NCBI GenBank assembly: GCA_937919435.1
Contig: CALFRR010000141.1
Coordinates: 1-31,230, forward strand
DNA length: 31,230 nt
Direction of reading: 5' to 3'
From: an uncultured Alphaproteobacteria bacterium
Lineage (GTDB): Bacteria > Pseudomonadota > Alphaproteobacteria > Rhizobiales > Ancalomicrobiaceae
This document shows positions 15,606 through 24,067 of this stretch, piece by piece; positions within the stretch are counted from its first letter, which is position 1; each line of letters opens with the position of its first letter. The notes beneath the pieces were generated by a model, which was not told the DNA's origin, made no database searches, and saw nothing but the letters and a program-made list of their open reading frames with translations. Made by a program: the position numbers and the translations under genes.

Positions 15606-16934
15606 ATGAGCCCGCGTCCCGGTGAGGCGGCTCCGGCGGAGACCGCCGTCTTTCCGCCGTCGGTCTGGGCGGCGGTGACGCCGCCGCGGGTCGCCCGGCC
15701 GGCGCTCGACGGCGAGATCCGCGCCGACGTGGCGGTGGTCGGCGCCGGCTTCACCGGTCTGGCGACCGCTCTGCGGCTCGCCGAACGCGGCCGCTCGGTC
15801 GCGGTGATCGAGGCGGCGGAGGCCGGTTGGGGCGCCTCGGGGCGCAACAACGGGCAGGTCATCCCGACGATGACCGGGGCCGAACCCGACGGCATGGCGA
15901 AGCGGTTCGGTGCGGTCGGCGAGCGCTTCGCGCAACTGGTCTCGAACAGCGCCGGCCATCTCTTCGATCTCGTCCGCGAGAAGCGGATCGACTGCGAGGC
16001 GGTGCAGAACGGTTGGTTCCAGCCGGCCCATTCGCCCGGCCGGGTGAAGCTGTCGGCGATGCGGGTCGAGGCCTGGGCGCGGCGCGGTGCGCCGGTGCGC
16101 CTGCTCGACGCCGCCGAGACCGCAGCACTCGTCGGCTCGACCGCGTGGTTCGGCGGCATGCTCAACACCTCCGGCGGACACGTCAATCCGCTGGCGCTGG
16201 CCCGCGGGCTCGCCGAGGTGGCGGTGGCGGCCGGCGTGCGGCTGTTCGAGCGGACGCCGGCCCTGTCGATCGAGAAGACCGCACGCGGCTGGGAGGTGGC
16301 GACGCCCAAGGGCCGGGTCGTCGCCGACCGGGTGATGCTCGCCTCGAACGGCTACACCGACGCCTTCGTGCCCGGGCTCTTCCCGTCGATCTCCCGATCG
16401 CTGGTCCCGGTGACCTCTTGGCAGATGGCGACCGCGCCGCTCTCGGCGGAACTGCGGGCGACGATCCTGCCGGGGTTGCAGGCGATGTCCGACACCCACG
16501 GCGATCTCCGCTTCTTCCGGCTCGACGCCCGCGGGCGGCTGGTCACCGGCGGAGCGCTGATGTTCGCCTTCGACGGGGTCGAGCGGCTGAAGCGCCACAT
16601 CGGGGCGCGGCTCGCCGAGATCTTCCCGCAGATGGGGGTGCCGACCTTCGATTTCGTCTGGAACGGCCGGATCGGCATGACCGCCGACCGGATGCCGCGG
16701 TTCCACAATCCCGCGCCGGGGCTCTGGACCTGGTGCGCCTGCAACGGGCGCGGCGTGGCGCTGTCGGTGTCGCTCGGCCGGGTGTTCGCCGAAGCGATCG
16801 ACGGGGCCGACCCGAAGGATCTCGCGGTGCCGCTGACCGCGGTCCGGCCGCTGCCGTTCCACGGGATCGGCACCCGGGTCGCGCCGCTGATGCTCGGTTG
16901 GTACCGCTTCAAGGATACCCGCGAATTCGCCTGA
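15606..16934 (+). CDS. FAD-dependent oxidoreductase, DAO family (amine/amino-acid oxidase-like)
   Basis: The 442-residue protein has an N-terminal dinucleotide-binding fold DVAVVGAGFTGLATALRLAERG (GxGxxG at 46-51), the ribose-binding acid in VIEAAEAGWGASGRNNGQV, and a C-terminal FAD-contact region WTWCACNGRGVALSVSLGR. The GWGASGRNNGQ segment is typical of the PuuB/glycine-oxidase-like part of the DAO family, which oxidises C-N bonds with release of imine or aldehyde. The substrate is unknown. GGAGG lies 8 bases before the ATG. It is the first gene of a same-strand series including two ATC-hydrolase-family proteins, a Liv-type ABC transporter and an M20 amidohydrolase, so it probably acts on the imported compound. 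Confidence 0.88.
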   Translation: MSPRPGEAAPAETAVFPPSVWAAVTPPRVARPALDGEIRADVAVVGAGFTGLATALRLAERGRSVAVIEAAEAGWGASGRNNGQVIPTMTGAEPDGMAKRFGAVGERFAQLVSNSAGHLFDLVREKRIDCEAVQNGWFQPAHSPGRVKLSAMRVEAWARRGAPVRLLDAAETAALVGSTAWFGGMLNTSGGHVNPLALARGLAEVAVAAGVRLFERTPALSIEKTARGWEVATPKGRVVADRVMLASNGYTDAFVPGLFPSISRSLVPVTSWQMATAPLSAELRATILPGLQAMSDTHGDLRFFRLDARGRLVTGGALMFAFDGVERLKRHIGARLAEIFPQMGVPTFDFVWNGRIGMTADRMPRFHNPAPGLWTWCACNGRGVALSVSLGRVFAEAIDGADPKDLAVPLTAVRPLPFHGIGTRVAPLMLGWYRFKDTREFA

Positions 16935-16976
16935 ACCCGCCCAACCAACGACGTTCCCGATCAAACGAGGTCCCCG

Positions 16977-17486
16977 ATGTCCGATACCTCCCCGTCCGGT
17001 CGCATGGTTCCGATCGAATGGCTGCAGGGCGCCTTCACCATGCGCGCCGCGGCCTATGCCAACGTCTTCGACGTGCTGCGCGAGCATTTCGGCACCGAGA
17101 AGGCCGTCGAACTGGTCGGTGAAGCGACCCGGCGGATGGGGGTGACGATGGGGGCGAAGTTCGCCGACCTCGGCCCTGCCGATCTTCCCGGCCTCAAGGA
17201 CCGCTTCCTCGGCGGCATCCCCGCCGGCGAGGTGATCTTCCAGCCGGAAGTCCGCCAGTGCGACGACGAGCGGCTGGAGATCAAGTTCCACCGCTGTCCG
17301 CTGAAGGAAGCCTGGGTCGCGATGGGGCGCTCCGACGAGGATCTCGAACTGCTCTGCAAGGCCGGCGGCGCGATCGACGGCGGCCTGTTCAAGGCGGCCG
17401 GGTTCGTCTTCAAGGGCGAGACCTGGAAGCCCGGCGAGGAGGGCTGTTGCCGCCTCGTCGTCGAACCGGGGCCGGCCGCGGCCTGA
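16977..17486 (+). CDS. ATC-hydrolase-family protein 1 (PF14196-like)
   Basis: This 169-residue soluble protein is assigned to the L-2-amino-thiazoline-4-carboxylate hydrolase family from its C-terminal half: C107 in FHRCPLKEAW, C127 in LLCKAGG and the C157-C158 pair in KPGEEGCCRLVV. The paralogous protein at 22377-22841 has cysteines in the same places and spacing (C95, C115, C144; gaps of 20 and 29 against 20 and 30 here). The characterised members hydrolyse the thiazoline ring on the way to cysteine; most annotated members have no known substrate, so the reaction is not claimed here. It lies between the FAD oxidase and the Liv-type binding protein on the same strand, with gaps of 42 and 78 bases. 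Confidence 0.65.
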   Translation: MSDTSPSGRMVPIEWLQGAFTMRAAAYANVFDVLREHFGTEKAVELVGEATRRMGVTMGAKFADLGPADLPGLKDRFLGGIPAGEVIFQPEVRQCDDERLEIKFHRCPLKEAWVAMGRSDEDLELLCKAGGAIDGGLFKAAGFVFKGETWKPGEEGCCRLVVEPGPAAA

Positions 17487-17564
17487 GCCGCGGTGCCCGC
17501 CGAATTTCCGACGTTCCGTCCGTTCTCGTTCTTCCGCCCCGTCGGGCCTTCCGGAGTGACATCC

Positions 17565-18683
17565 ATGACCACGACCCGCAGGATTATTCTCGGCGCCGCG
17601 CTGGTGCTGCCCGTCCTCTCCGTTCTGCCGGCCTCGGCCGCCGACGCGATCCGCCTCGGCTATCAGTTGCCGCTGACCGGCAACACCGCCCAGTACGGGC
17701 AGGACTTCAAGACCGCCGCCGAGATCGCGCTCGATCGCTTCAACGCCTCCGGCAAGCTGCCGGTCAAGGTCGAGATCGTCTACGAGGACAGCCGCTCCGA
17801 CGCCAAGGAAGGCGTGGCGATCGCCCGCAAGTTCGTCGACGACGACAGAATCGTCGGCGTGCTCGGCGACTTCACCTCGGGCGTGTCGATCGCCGCCGGT
17901 CAGGTCTACAAGGAGGCCGGCATGCCGCAGCTCTCCCAGACCGCGTCGCATCCGGACTTCACCAAGATCTCCGAATGGCAGTTCCGCAACATCACCACCC
18001 AGGCCGGTGAAGGGCCCTACAACGCCAACTGGATGCTGTCGAAGGGCTACAAGAAGGTCGCGGTGATCGCCGAGCAGACCGACTGGGGCCAGAGCGTCGT
18101 CCAGTATTTCGCCGAGGGGCTCAAGGCCAAGGGCGGTACTGTGGTCTTCTCCGAGTTCTTCAACCGCGGCCTGCCCGATTTCCGTGCCCTGATCACCAAG
18201 ATCCAGCGCGAGAAGCCCGACGCCATCTACACCGGGTTCTTCTACGAGGACGCGGCCAATTTCCTCAAGCAGGCGAAGCAGCTTGGCGTCACCACGCCGA
18301 TCTTCTCGACCTCGGCCGCGCACAATCAGAAGCTGATCGAGCTGGCCGGCGCCGATGCGGAGGGGCTGAGCCTCACCACCAACTTCCTGCCGAACTCGCC
18401 GAAGCCGGAAGTGAAGAGCTTCGTCGAGGCCTGGGTGAAGGCGCGCGGAGCGGAGCCCGGCCAGTTCCCGGCGCAGGCCTTCGACGCGGTCAACATCATG
18501 CTCGAGGCGGTGGTCAAGGCCTCGCCGAACCCGACCCGCGCCAAGGTCCGCGACGCGCTGGCCGCGACCAAGGATTTCCCCGGGGTGACCGGGCTCACCA
18601 CCTTCGACGCCAACCGCGAGCCGCAGAAGCAGCTCTCCAAGGCGCGGGTGGTCGGCGGCCAGTTCGCCGAAGTCGAGAACTGA
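17565..18683 (+). CDS. Branched-chain amino acid type ABC transporter binding protein
   Basis: The 372-residue type I periplasmic binding protein has a signal peptide (RRIILGAALVLPVLSVLPASAADA, cleavage near residue 25), then AIRLGYQLPLTGNTAQYGQDFKTAAEIALDRFNASG, the classic LivK-like opening that binds the amino and carboxylate groups. DFTSGVSIAAGQVYKEAGMPQ and QTASHPDF follow. It feeds the LivHMGF components encoded downstream. ATG 17565 is chosen because GGAG precedes it by 8 bases and the signal peptide starts there; the frame extends upstream to 17493 without a matching ribosome site. Members of this class bind branched-chain amino acids, amides, urea and aromatic compounds; here the neighbouring hydrolases suggest a modified amino acid. 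Confidence 0.92.
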   Translation: MTTTRRIILGAALVLPVLSVLPASAADAIRLGYQLPLTGNTAQYGQDFKTAAEIALDRFNASGKLPVKVEIVYEDSRSDAKEGVAIARKFVDDDRIVGVLGDFTSGVSIAAGQVYKEAGMPQLSQTASHPDFTKISEWQFRNITTQAGEGPYNANWMLSKGYKKVAVIAEQTDWGQSVVQYFAEGLKAKGGTVVFSEFFNRGLPDFRALITKIQREKPDAIYTGFFYEDAANFLKQAKQLGVTTPIFSTSAAHNQKLIELAGADAEGLSLTTNFLPNSPKPEVKSFVEAWVKARGAEPGQFPAQAFDAVNIMLEAVVKASPNPTRAKVRDALAATKDFPGVTGLTTFDANREPQKQLSKARVVGGQFAEVEN

Positions 18684-18743
18684 GGCGAGGGCGGAGATCG
18701 GACCTTTCCGCTCGACCGAGCACTGCGATCGGGCCGGCCGCCG

Positions 18744-18784
18744 CCACCCTGTCCCTCCCCCCTCGAGGGGGAGGGACAGGGTGG
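18744..18784. repeat. Long palindrome, copy A
   Basis: A 17-base arm (18744-18760) pairs perfectly with 18768-18784 around a CTCGAG-containing centre. It lies 60 bases after the binding-protein stop. Palindromes built on CCCTCGAGGG flanked by C/T-rich arms are, from memory, common between genes in alphaproteobacteria. Confidence 0.7.
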
Positions 18785-18835
18785 GGGGCTGGGTCCCTGC
18801 TCCGGGTCTCGGTCGACATGGCGAGGCCGAGCCCC

Positions 18836-18880
18836 CCCTCTCTGTCTCTCTCCCTCGAGGGGGAGAGGACAGGAAGAGAG
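18836..18880. repeat. Long palindrome, copy B (imperfect)
   Basis: A second palindrome centred on CTCGAG, 92 bases after copy A, has the same C/T-rich left arm and G/A-rich right arm, including GGGGGAGAGGACAGG, but with several mismatches. It appears to be a diverged relative of copy A. Confidence 0.6.
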
Positions 18881-18993
18881 CGTCTTCGTCTCGTCGACGT
18901 CCAATCCGCGGAGAGGTCCGAGTCGCTCGCCCGCCGCTGTCCATCCCCCCGACCCGGGTCTCCCCCTCCGGGTCGCATTCCCGAGGAGCCGAC

Positions 18994-19911
18994 GTGTCGA
19001 TCGACCCCTATTATCTCCAACAATTGGCGATCGGTCTGTCGCAGGGGGTGATCTACGCCCTGATGGCGATCGGCTTCACGCTGATCTTCGGCGTGCTCAA
19101 CGTCGTCAACTTCGCGCACGGCGAGATCTACACGCTCGGCGCCTTCGTCGGGCTCCTGGTGATCGCCACCTTCGCCCCGCCGCTGGTGGTGGTGCTGCTG
19201 CTGGTGGCCGCCGTCGGTGCGCTGTTCGGCGTCGGGCTGGAGCGGATCGCTTTCAAACCGTTCCGCCGGTTCTCCGACGAGGCGTCGCTGAAGTCGCGGG
19301 CGATGCGGGAATCGACGCTGATGTCGTCGCTCGCCGTGTCGATCGTGGTGCGCGAGGCGTTGGAGATCGGCTTCGGCTCGCAGATGCAGACGATGCCGTT
19401 CGAGGCGATGATCAACAAACCGATCGCGCTCGGACCGGTGACCATCGTCACCGGCGACGTGATCATCTTCGCGGTGGCGGTGGTGATGCTGGTCGCCCTG
19501 CAATGGCTGTTGACCCGGACCCGGGTCGGGCTCGCGATCCGCGCCGTCTCGGCCAATCCGCTCGGCGCGAAATACGTCGGCATCGACACCGACCGCACCA
19601 TCGTCACCACCTTCGCGGTCGGCTCGATGATGGGGGCGGCGGCGGGACTGCTGGTCGGCCTCTACTACGGCTCGATCTTCCCGGCGATGGGCTTCGTCCC
19701 CGGCATCAAGGCCTTCGTGGCGATGGTGATGGGCGGGCTGTCGTCGATCCCCGGTGCGGTGATCTGCGCGTTGTTGCTCGGTCTCTCCGAGGGGCTCGCC
19801 ACCACCTTCGTCTCGTCGAACTGGGCCGACATGGTCGCCTACGGCTTCCTGGTCGTCACCCTGATCTTCTTCCCGCAGGGGCTCTTCGGAGCGGGGAGGG
19901 AACGTGTCTGA
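18994..19911 (+). CDS. livH: Branched-chain amino acid type ABC permease (LivH family)
   Basis: The 305-residue inner-membrane protein starts with QQLAIGLSQGVIYALMAIGFTLIFGVLNVVNFAHGEIYTLGAFVG, the diagnostic LivH N-terminus, and has about eight hydrophobic segments. A longer hydrophilic stretch (about 83-130) sits between helices, and AVSANPLGAKYVGIDTDRTI carries the ATPase-contact loop. GTG 18994 is taken as start because GGAG lies about 6 bases upstream; the frame continues further upstream through C-rich palindromes and is not protein-like there. It overlaps livM by 8 bases. Confidence 0.93.
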   Translation: MSIDPYYLQQLAIGLSQGVIYALMAIGFTLIFGVLNVVNFAHGEIYTLGAFVGLLVIATFAPPLVVVLLLVAAVGALFGVGLERIAFKPFRRFSDEASLKSRAMRESTLMSSLAVSIVVREALEIGFGSQMQTMPFEAMINKPIALGPVTIVTGDVIIFAVAVVMLVALQWLLTRTRVGLAIRAVSANPLGAKYVGIDTDRTIVTTFAVGSMMGAAAGLLVGLYYGSIFPAMGFVPGIKAFVAMVMGGLSSIPGAVICALLLGLSEGLATTFVSSNWADMVAYGFLVVTLIFFPQGLFGAGRERV

Positions 19912-20905
19912 TCTCCGCCGTCTGCCGCTCGTTCCGCTGGCGCTCGTCGTCGTGGTGTTCGGGGCCGTGCCGTGGGTGCTCACCCTGTTCGGCAAGGGCT
20001 ATTTCTTCCAGGTCGCCGACCTGATCCTGATCTTCGTGCTGCTCTCCGCGTCGCTCCATCTGGTGACCGGGGTCGCGGGGCTGCTGCACCTCGGCCACGC
20101 CGCCTTCTACGGGATCGGAGCCTATGTCGCGGCGCTGATGGGGACCGAGCTGAAGCTCGGCTTCCTGTGGGGGCTGCCGGCCGGCGGGCTCGCCGCGGCG
20201 GTCCTCGCGCTGATCGTGGCACTGCCGACGATGCGGCTGGTGTCGATCTATTTCGCGGTGGCGACCCTGGCGATCGGCCAGATGATCCACACCGTGCTCC
20301 TGAACTGGGTGGCGGTGACCAAGGGGCCGAACGGGGTGATGCTGTTCTCCGGCATCCGGCTGTTCGACATCCCGGTCAAGGGACCGCTCGCCGTCTACTT
20401 CGTGGTGGCGGTGGTGGTGGCGCTGTCGATCGTCGCGATCCATCGGCTCGGCCACTCCTACTACGGCAACGCGTTGCGCTCGCTGCGCGAGGACGACCAG
20501 TGCGCCGACGCGATGGGGGTCGACACGGTGCGGCTCAAGATCGAGGTTTTCACCCTCTCCGCCTTCTTCGCGGGGTTGGCCGGCGGCCTCTGGGCCTACA
20601 CGACCGGCTACGTCTCGCCGCAGGACTTCAACTTCTCCAATTCGATCCTGATCCTCGCCATGGTGGTGGTCGGCGGGCTCGGCTCGCTGCCCGGGGCGAT
20701 CGTCGGAGCGGTGCTGCTGATCCTGCTGCCGGAGGTGCTGCGCGGCTTCGGCGACCTCAGGAACGTCATCGTCGGTCTGGTGATGTTCGGCTCGATCCTG
20801 TTCCTGCCGAAGGGGCTGATCGGCGAGGTCTCGGCGCTGGCGCTGGTGCGGCGGCACTTCGTCCGGCCGAAGGGCGAAGTCGCGGGACGGGAGGTCGGCT
20901 GGTGA
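19904..20905 (+). CDS. livM: Branched-chain amino acid type ABC permease (LivM family)
   Basis: The 333-residue membrane protein has the LivM features SASLHLVTGVAGLLHLGHAAFYGIGAYVAALM near residues 47-80, the ATPase-facing loop GNALRSLREDDQCADAMGVDTVRLKIEVFTLSAFFAGLAGGL, and GGLGSLPGAIVGAVLL near the end. It pairs with LivH to form the translocation pathway. GTG 19904 is preceded by GGGGAGGG three bases away and lies within the end of livH. The stop overlaps the livG start in a GTGA junction, so the four transporter genes downstream of the palindromes are translationally coupled. Confidence 0.93.
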   Translation: MSDLRRLPLVPLALVVVVFGAVPWVLTLFGKGYFFQVADLILIFVLLSASLHLVTGVAGLLHLGHAAFYGIGAYVAALMGTELKLGFLWGLPAGGLAAAVLALIVALPTMRLVSIYFAVATLAIGQMIHTVLLNWVAVTKGPNGVMLFSGIRLFDIPVKGPLAVYFVVAVVVALSIVAIHRLGHSYYGNALRSLREDDQCADAMGVDTVRLKIEVFTLSAFFAGLAGGLWAYTTGYVSPQDFNFSNSILILAMVVVGGLGSLPGAIVGAVLLILLPEVLRGFGDLRNVIVGLVMFGSILFLPKGLIGEVSALALVRRHFVRPKGEVAGREVGW

Positions 20906-21657
20906 GCGCTCTCATCGAGATATCGAATCTGACCCGGCGGTTCGGCGGCCTCGTGGCGGTCGACGGCGTCTCCACCTCGGTGGCGCCGGGCGAACTGGTC
21001 GGGCTGATCGGGCCGAACGGCGCCGGCAAGACGACGCTGTTCAACCTGATCTCCGGCTTCACCCGGCCGACCTCCGGCACGGTGCGGTTCAAGGGCGAGC
21101 CGATCGACCGGCTGAAGCCGCACGCGATCGCCGCCCGCGGCCTCGCCCGGACCTTCCAGAACCTCCGGATCTTTCCGAACATGTCGGTGTTCGACAACGT
21201 CTCGGTCGGGGCGGTGGGGGCGATCGGCCAGTCGGCGCTGCAGGCGGTGTTCGGGCGGGGCGCGCGGCGGGACGAGATCACGGCGCGCACCTTCGCGGCG
21301 CTGGATCGGGTCGGGCTGACCGACCGGGCCGGCGAACTCGCCGCCAATCTCTCCTACGGCAAGCGCAAGTATCTGGAGATCGCCCGTGCCCTGGCGATGA
21401 AGCCGGATCTGCTGATCCTCGACGAACCGGCCGCTGGTCTCGACGATTCGGAGACCGCCGAGCTCGCCCGGTTCATCCGCGAGCTGAACCGCGAGGGGCT
21501 CGCCATCATGCTGGTCGAGCACGACATGAACCTGGTGATGTCGATCACCACCCGGGTCGTGGTGCTCTCCTCGGGCCGCAAGATCGCCGACGACGCGCCG
21601 GCGGTGGTGCGGGCCGATCCGGCGGTGCTCGAAGCCTATCTGGGAGTGGAGGCATGA
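20902..21657 (+). CDS. livG: Branched-chain amino acid type ABC ATPase (LivG family)
   Basis: The 251-residue ATPase shows Walker A GPNGAGKTT (about residues 34-42), ISGFTRPTSGTVRFKGEPI, Q-loop in ARTFQNLRIFPNMSV, the variant signature LSYGKRKYLEIARAL, Walker B LLILDEPAAGLD and switch histidine in VEHDMNLVM. The signature with a Y-G-K in place of G-G-Q and the insertion before it are characteristic of LivG. It works with LivF to power uptake. GTG start overlaps the livM stop and the TGA overlaps the livF ATG. Confidence 0.94.
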   Translation: MSALIEISNLTRRFGGLVAVDGVSTSVAPGELVGLIGPNGAGKTTLFNLISGFTRPTSGTVRFKGEPIDRLKPHAIAARGLARTFQNLRIFPNMSVFDNVSVGAVGAIGQSALQAVFGRGARRDEITARTFAALDRVGLTDRAGELAANLSYGKRKYLEIARALAMKPDLLILDEPAAGLDDSETAELARFIRELNREGLAIMLVEHDMNLVMSITTRVVVLSSGRKIADDAPAVVRADPAVLEAYLGVEA

Positions 21658-22361
21658 GCCTGCTCGAAATCGCCGGCGTCACCGTCAGGATGGGCGTCCA
21701 GCAGATCCTGAACGGGGTCGATCTCTCCGTGCCGGAGCGCGGCATCGTCGCTGTGCTCGGCTCGAACGGGGTCGGCAAGACCACGTTGATGCGGACGATC
21801 TCCGGCATCTACCGGGCGAACGGCGGCTCGATCCGCTTCGCCGGCGAGGAGATCGCCCAACTGAGGAGCCACGAGATCGTCGCCCGCGGCCTCGCCCAGG
21901 CGCCGGAGGGCCGGCAGATCTTCGCGCCGATGAGCGTGCGGGAAAATCTGGTGCTCGGCGGCGGCGTCCACGGGCTCTCCGAACTCGACCGGGTGCTGGC
22001 GCTGTTCCCGAAGCTCGCCGAGCGGATGGGACAGACGGCGGGCTCGCTGTCGGGCGGCGAACAGCAGATGCTGTGCATCGCCCGGGCGCTGATGGCCAAG
22101 CCGAAGATCCTCCTCCTCGACGAACCGTCGCTGGGGCTTGCGCCGAAGCTGGTGAAGACCATCTTCGATCTGGTCGCGGCGATTCGGGCCGAGGGAATCT
22201 CGATCCTGATCGTCGAACAGAACGCCAAGGCCGCGCTCCGGATCGCCGACCGCGCCGCGGTGATGGAGGGCGGTCGGATCGTCCTCGAGGGACCGGCCGG
22301 CGAGATCGCCGAAGACCCGCGGGTGGTCGAGGCCTATCTCGGCGGTCACGTCCACGCCTGA
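21654..22361 (+). CDS. livF: Branched-chain amino acid type ABC ATPase (LivF family)
   Basis: The 235-residue ATPase has Walker A GSNGVGKTT, IARGLAQAPEGRQIFAPMSVRENL (the LivF-type Q-loop with PEGR), signature LSGGEQQMLCIARAL, Walker B ILLLDEPSLGLAPKLV and the EQNAKAAL switch region in which glutamine replaces the usual histidine, normal for LivF. It is the second nucleotide-binding subunit of the Liv-type importer. It starts in an ATGA overlap with livG; the next gene follows after 15 bases. Confidence 0.94.
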   Translation: MSLLEIAGVTVRMGVQQILNGVDLSVPERGIVAVLGSNGVGKTTLMRTISGIYRANGGSIRFAGEEIAQLRSHEIVARGLAQAPEGRQIFAPMSVRENLVLGGGVHGLSELDRVLALFPKLAERMGQTAGSLSGGEQQMLCIARALMAKPKILLLDEPSLGLAPKLVKTIFDLVAAIRAEGISILIVEQNAKAALRIADRAAVMEGGRIVLEGPAGEIAEDPRVVEAYLGGHVHA

Positions 22362-22376
22362 GCCAGGGAGAAGGCC

Positions 22377-22841
22377 ATGCTGCCGATCATCGAACGCCGC
22401 CGGATCGAGGCGGAGATCCTGAAGCAGGTCCACGACGTGCTGGTGGAGAGCCACGGTGTCGACGTCGCCGAGACGACGATCGACGCGGCGGTGTCGCGGG
22501 CCGCGGTGGCGGCCGGCGCCACCTTCCGCGAGGCGCTCGGCCGCGATCCGAACCTCGCCGACTTCGCCGACATCCTGCCCAACTGGACCGCCAACGACGC
22601 GCTGTCGATCGACCTGCACGAGGCGAGCCCGAACACGCTGTCGTTCGACGTCACCCGGTGCCGCTATGCCGAGATGTACCGGGAGATGGGCCTCGGCCAC
22701 ATCGGTCATCTGCTCTCCTGCAATCGCGACGGCGAATTCTGCAAGGGTTACAATCCGGCGATGAAGCTCGAGCGGACGGAGACCCTGATGAAGGGCGGCG
22801 AGCGCTGCGACTTCCGCTATCGAATGGACCCCGAGGCCTGA
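22377..22841 (+). CDS. ATC-hydrolase-family protein 2 (PF14196-like)
   Basis: The 154-residue soluble protein is the clearer of two members of the L-2-amino-thiazoline-4-carboxylate hydrolase family in this operon. The C-terminal half reads TRCRYAEMYREMG (C95), HLLSCNRDGEFCKGYNP (C115, C122) and MKGGERCDFRYR (C144), the conserved Cys/Asp region of the family. The three matching cysteines keep nearly the same spacing in the protein at 16977-17486, while the N-termini differ. It lies 15 bases after livF and 38 before an M20 amidohydrolase. The ATC hydrolase plus amidohydrolase pair recalls the two-enzyme route from aminothiazoline carboxylate through carbamoyl-cysteine to cysteine, but the substrate here is unproven. 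Confidence 0.8.
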   Translation: MLPIIERRRIEAEILKQVHDVLVESHGVDVAETTIDAAVSRAAVAAGATFREALGRDPNLADFADILPNWTANDALSIDLHEASPNTLSFDVTRCRYAEMYREMGLGHIGHLLSCNRDGEFCKGYNPAMKLERTETLMKGGERCDFRYRMDPEA

Positions 22842-22879
22842 CCGGCCGTCCTTTCCCCGAACCCCGACCGGAGCCTGCG

Positions 22880-24052
22880 ATGACCGAATCCCTGCCGCTT
22901 CTCTCCTCAACCGAGATCGAGGAGGCGGTCGCGTGGCGGCACGCCCTCCACGCCGCGCCGGAGCTCGCCTTCGAGGAACACGCGACCTCGGCCTTCGTCG
23001 CCGAACGGCTCGCATCGTTCGGGCTCGAGGTCAGGACCGGGCTCGGCGGCACCGGGGTGGTCGGCACGCTGAGGCGCGGCACCTCGTCGCGTGCGGTGGC
23101 GCTGCGGGCCGACATGGACGCGCTGCCGATCCAGGAGGCGAGCGGCGTGCCGTGGGCGTCGAAGACGCCCGGCAAGATGCACGCCTGCGGCCACGACGGC
23201 CACACTGCGACGCTGCTCGCGGCGGCCCGCCGGCTCGCCCGTTCCGAGACGCTCGACGGCACCGTCCATTTCGTGTTCCAGCCGGCCGAGGAGAACGAGG
23301 GCGGCGCCGAGCGGATGATCGCCGACGGCCTGTTCCGCGACTTTCCGGTCGAGGCGGTCTACGGCATGCACAACTGGCCGGCTCTGCCGGTCGGCCACGC
23401 CGGACTGACGACGGGGCCGATGATGGCCGCCTTCGGGGTGTTCTCGATCCGGATCGTCGGACGCGGTGCCCATGGCGCGATGCCGCATCAGGGGGCCGAT
23501 CCGGTCGCCGCCGCCTTCCAGATCGGTTCGGCGCTGCAGACCATCGTGGCGCGCAACGTCTCGCCGGTCGACACCGCGGTGGTCTCGGTGACCACGGTGC
23601 ACGGCGGCGACGCCTGGAACGTGATTCCCGACGAATGCCGTCTGACCGGCACGATCCGCTGGTTCACCCCGGCGGTCGGCGATCTGATCGAGACCCGGAT
23701 GCGGCGGATCGCCGGATCGATCGCCGAGGCGATGGACTGCACGGCCGAGATCTCGATCGAGCGGCGCTATCCGGCGACGATCAACGACGCCGGCGAGGCG
23801 CGCTTCGTCCAGGACGTGGTGCGCGGTCTCGGGCCGTCGCTGGTGCTCGCCGAGGAGGTGCAGCCGAGCATGGGGGCGGAAGACTTCGCCTTCATGCTGG
23901 AGGAGCGTCCGGGCGCCTACGTCTGGGTCGGGTCGGGCCGGGACGGGGCCAATCCCGGTCTCCATTCGCCGCGCTACGACTTCAACGACGCCGCTCTGCC
24001 GCTCGGGGCTGCGCTCTATGCGGCGATCGCGGAGAAGCGACTCGCCGCCTGA
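22880..24052 (+). CDS. M20 family amidohydrolase (M20D, HipO/aminoacylase-like)
   Basis: The 390-residue cytoplasmic metalloenzyme cleaves an amide bond of an N-substituted amino acid. Seen features are ALRADMDALPIQE (residues about 74-86), MHACGHDGHTATLL (100-113), with C103 and neighbouring histidines as metal ligands, the catalytic/metal glutamates in QPAEENEGGAERMI, GAHGAMPHQGADP of the lid domain and the last ligand region MGAEDFAFMLEE. This pattern belongs to the M20D subgroup (hippurate hydrolase, IAA-amino acid hydrolase, N-acetyl amino acid deacylase) and not to the AllC-type carbamoylases. The ATG has only a weak ribosome site. It is the last gene of the oxidase/Liv operon and ends 15 bases from a convergent small gene. 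Confidence 0.9.
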   Translation: MTESLPLLSSTEIEEAVAWRHALHAAPELAFEEHATSAFVAERLASFGLEVRTGLGGTGVVGTLRRGTSSRAVALRADMDALPIQEASGVPWASKTPGKMHACGHDGHTATLLAAARRLARSETLDGTVHFVFQPAEENEGGAERMIADGLFRDFPVEAVYGMHNWPALPVGHAGLTTGPMMAAFGVFSIRIVGRGAHGAMPHQGADPVAAAFQIGSALQTIVARNVSPVDTAVVSVTTVHGGDAWNVIPDECRLTGTIRWFTPAVGDLIETRMRRIAGSIAEAMDCTAEISIERRYPATINDAGEARFVQDVVRGLGPSLVLAEEVQPSMGAEDFAFMLEERPGAYVWVGSGRDGANPGLHSPRYDFNDAALPLGAALYAAIAEKRLAA

Positions 24053-24067
24053 TCGACGACCGGAGCG

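Larger units (their letters stand above)
18684..18993. other. Gene-free gap between binding protein and LivH, with palindromes
   Basis: The 310-bp gap contains two related palindromes centred on CCCTCGAGGG, described separately, and otherwise C-rich, T-rich sequence. No reading frame here looks like a gene. It may hold an internal promoter for the permease genes, but none was recognised. Confidence 0.5.

Noticed and set aside
15414..18944. A 1176-codon open frame on the minus strand
   Set aside because: It runs antisense through the FAD oxidase, PF14196-like and binding-protein genes, which have clear motifs; the open frame is a product of GC-rich third positions, and its translation is Arg/Gly/Asp/His-rich without domains.
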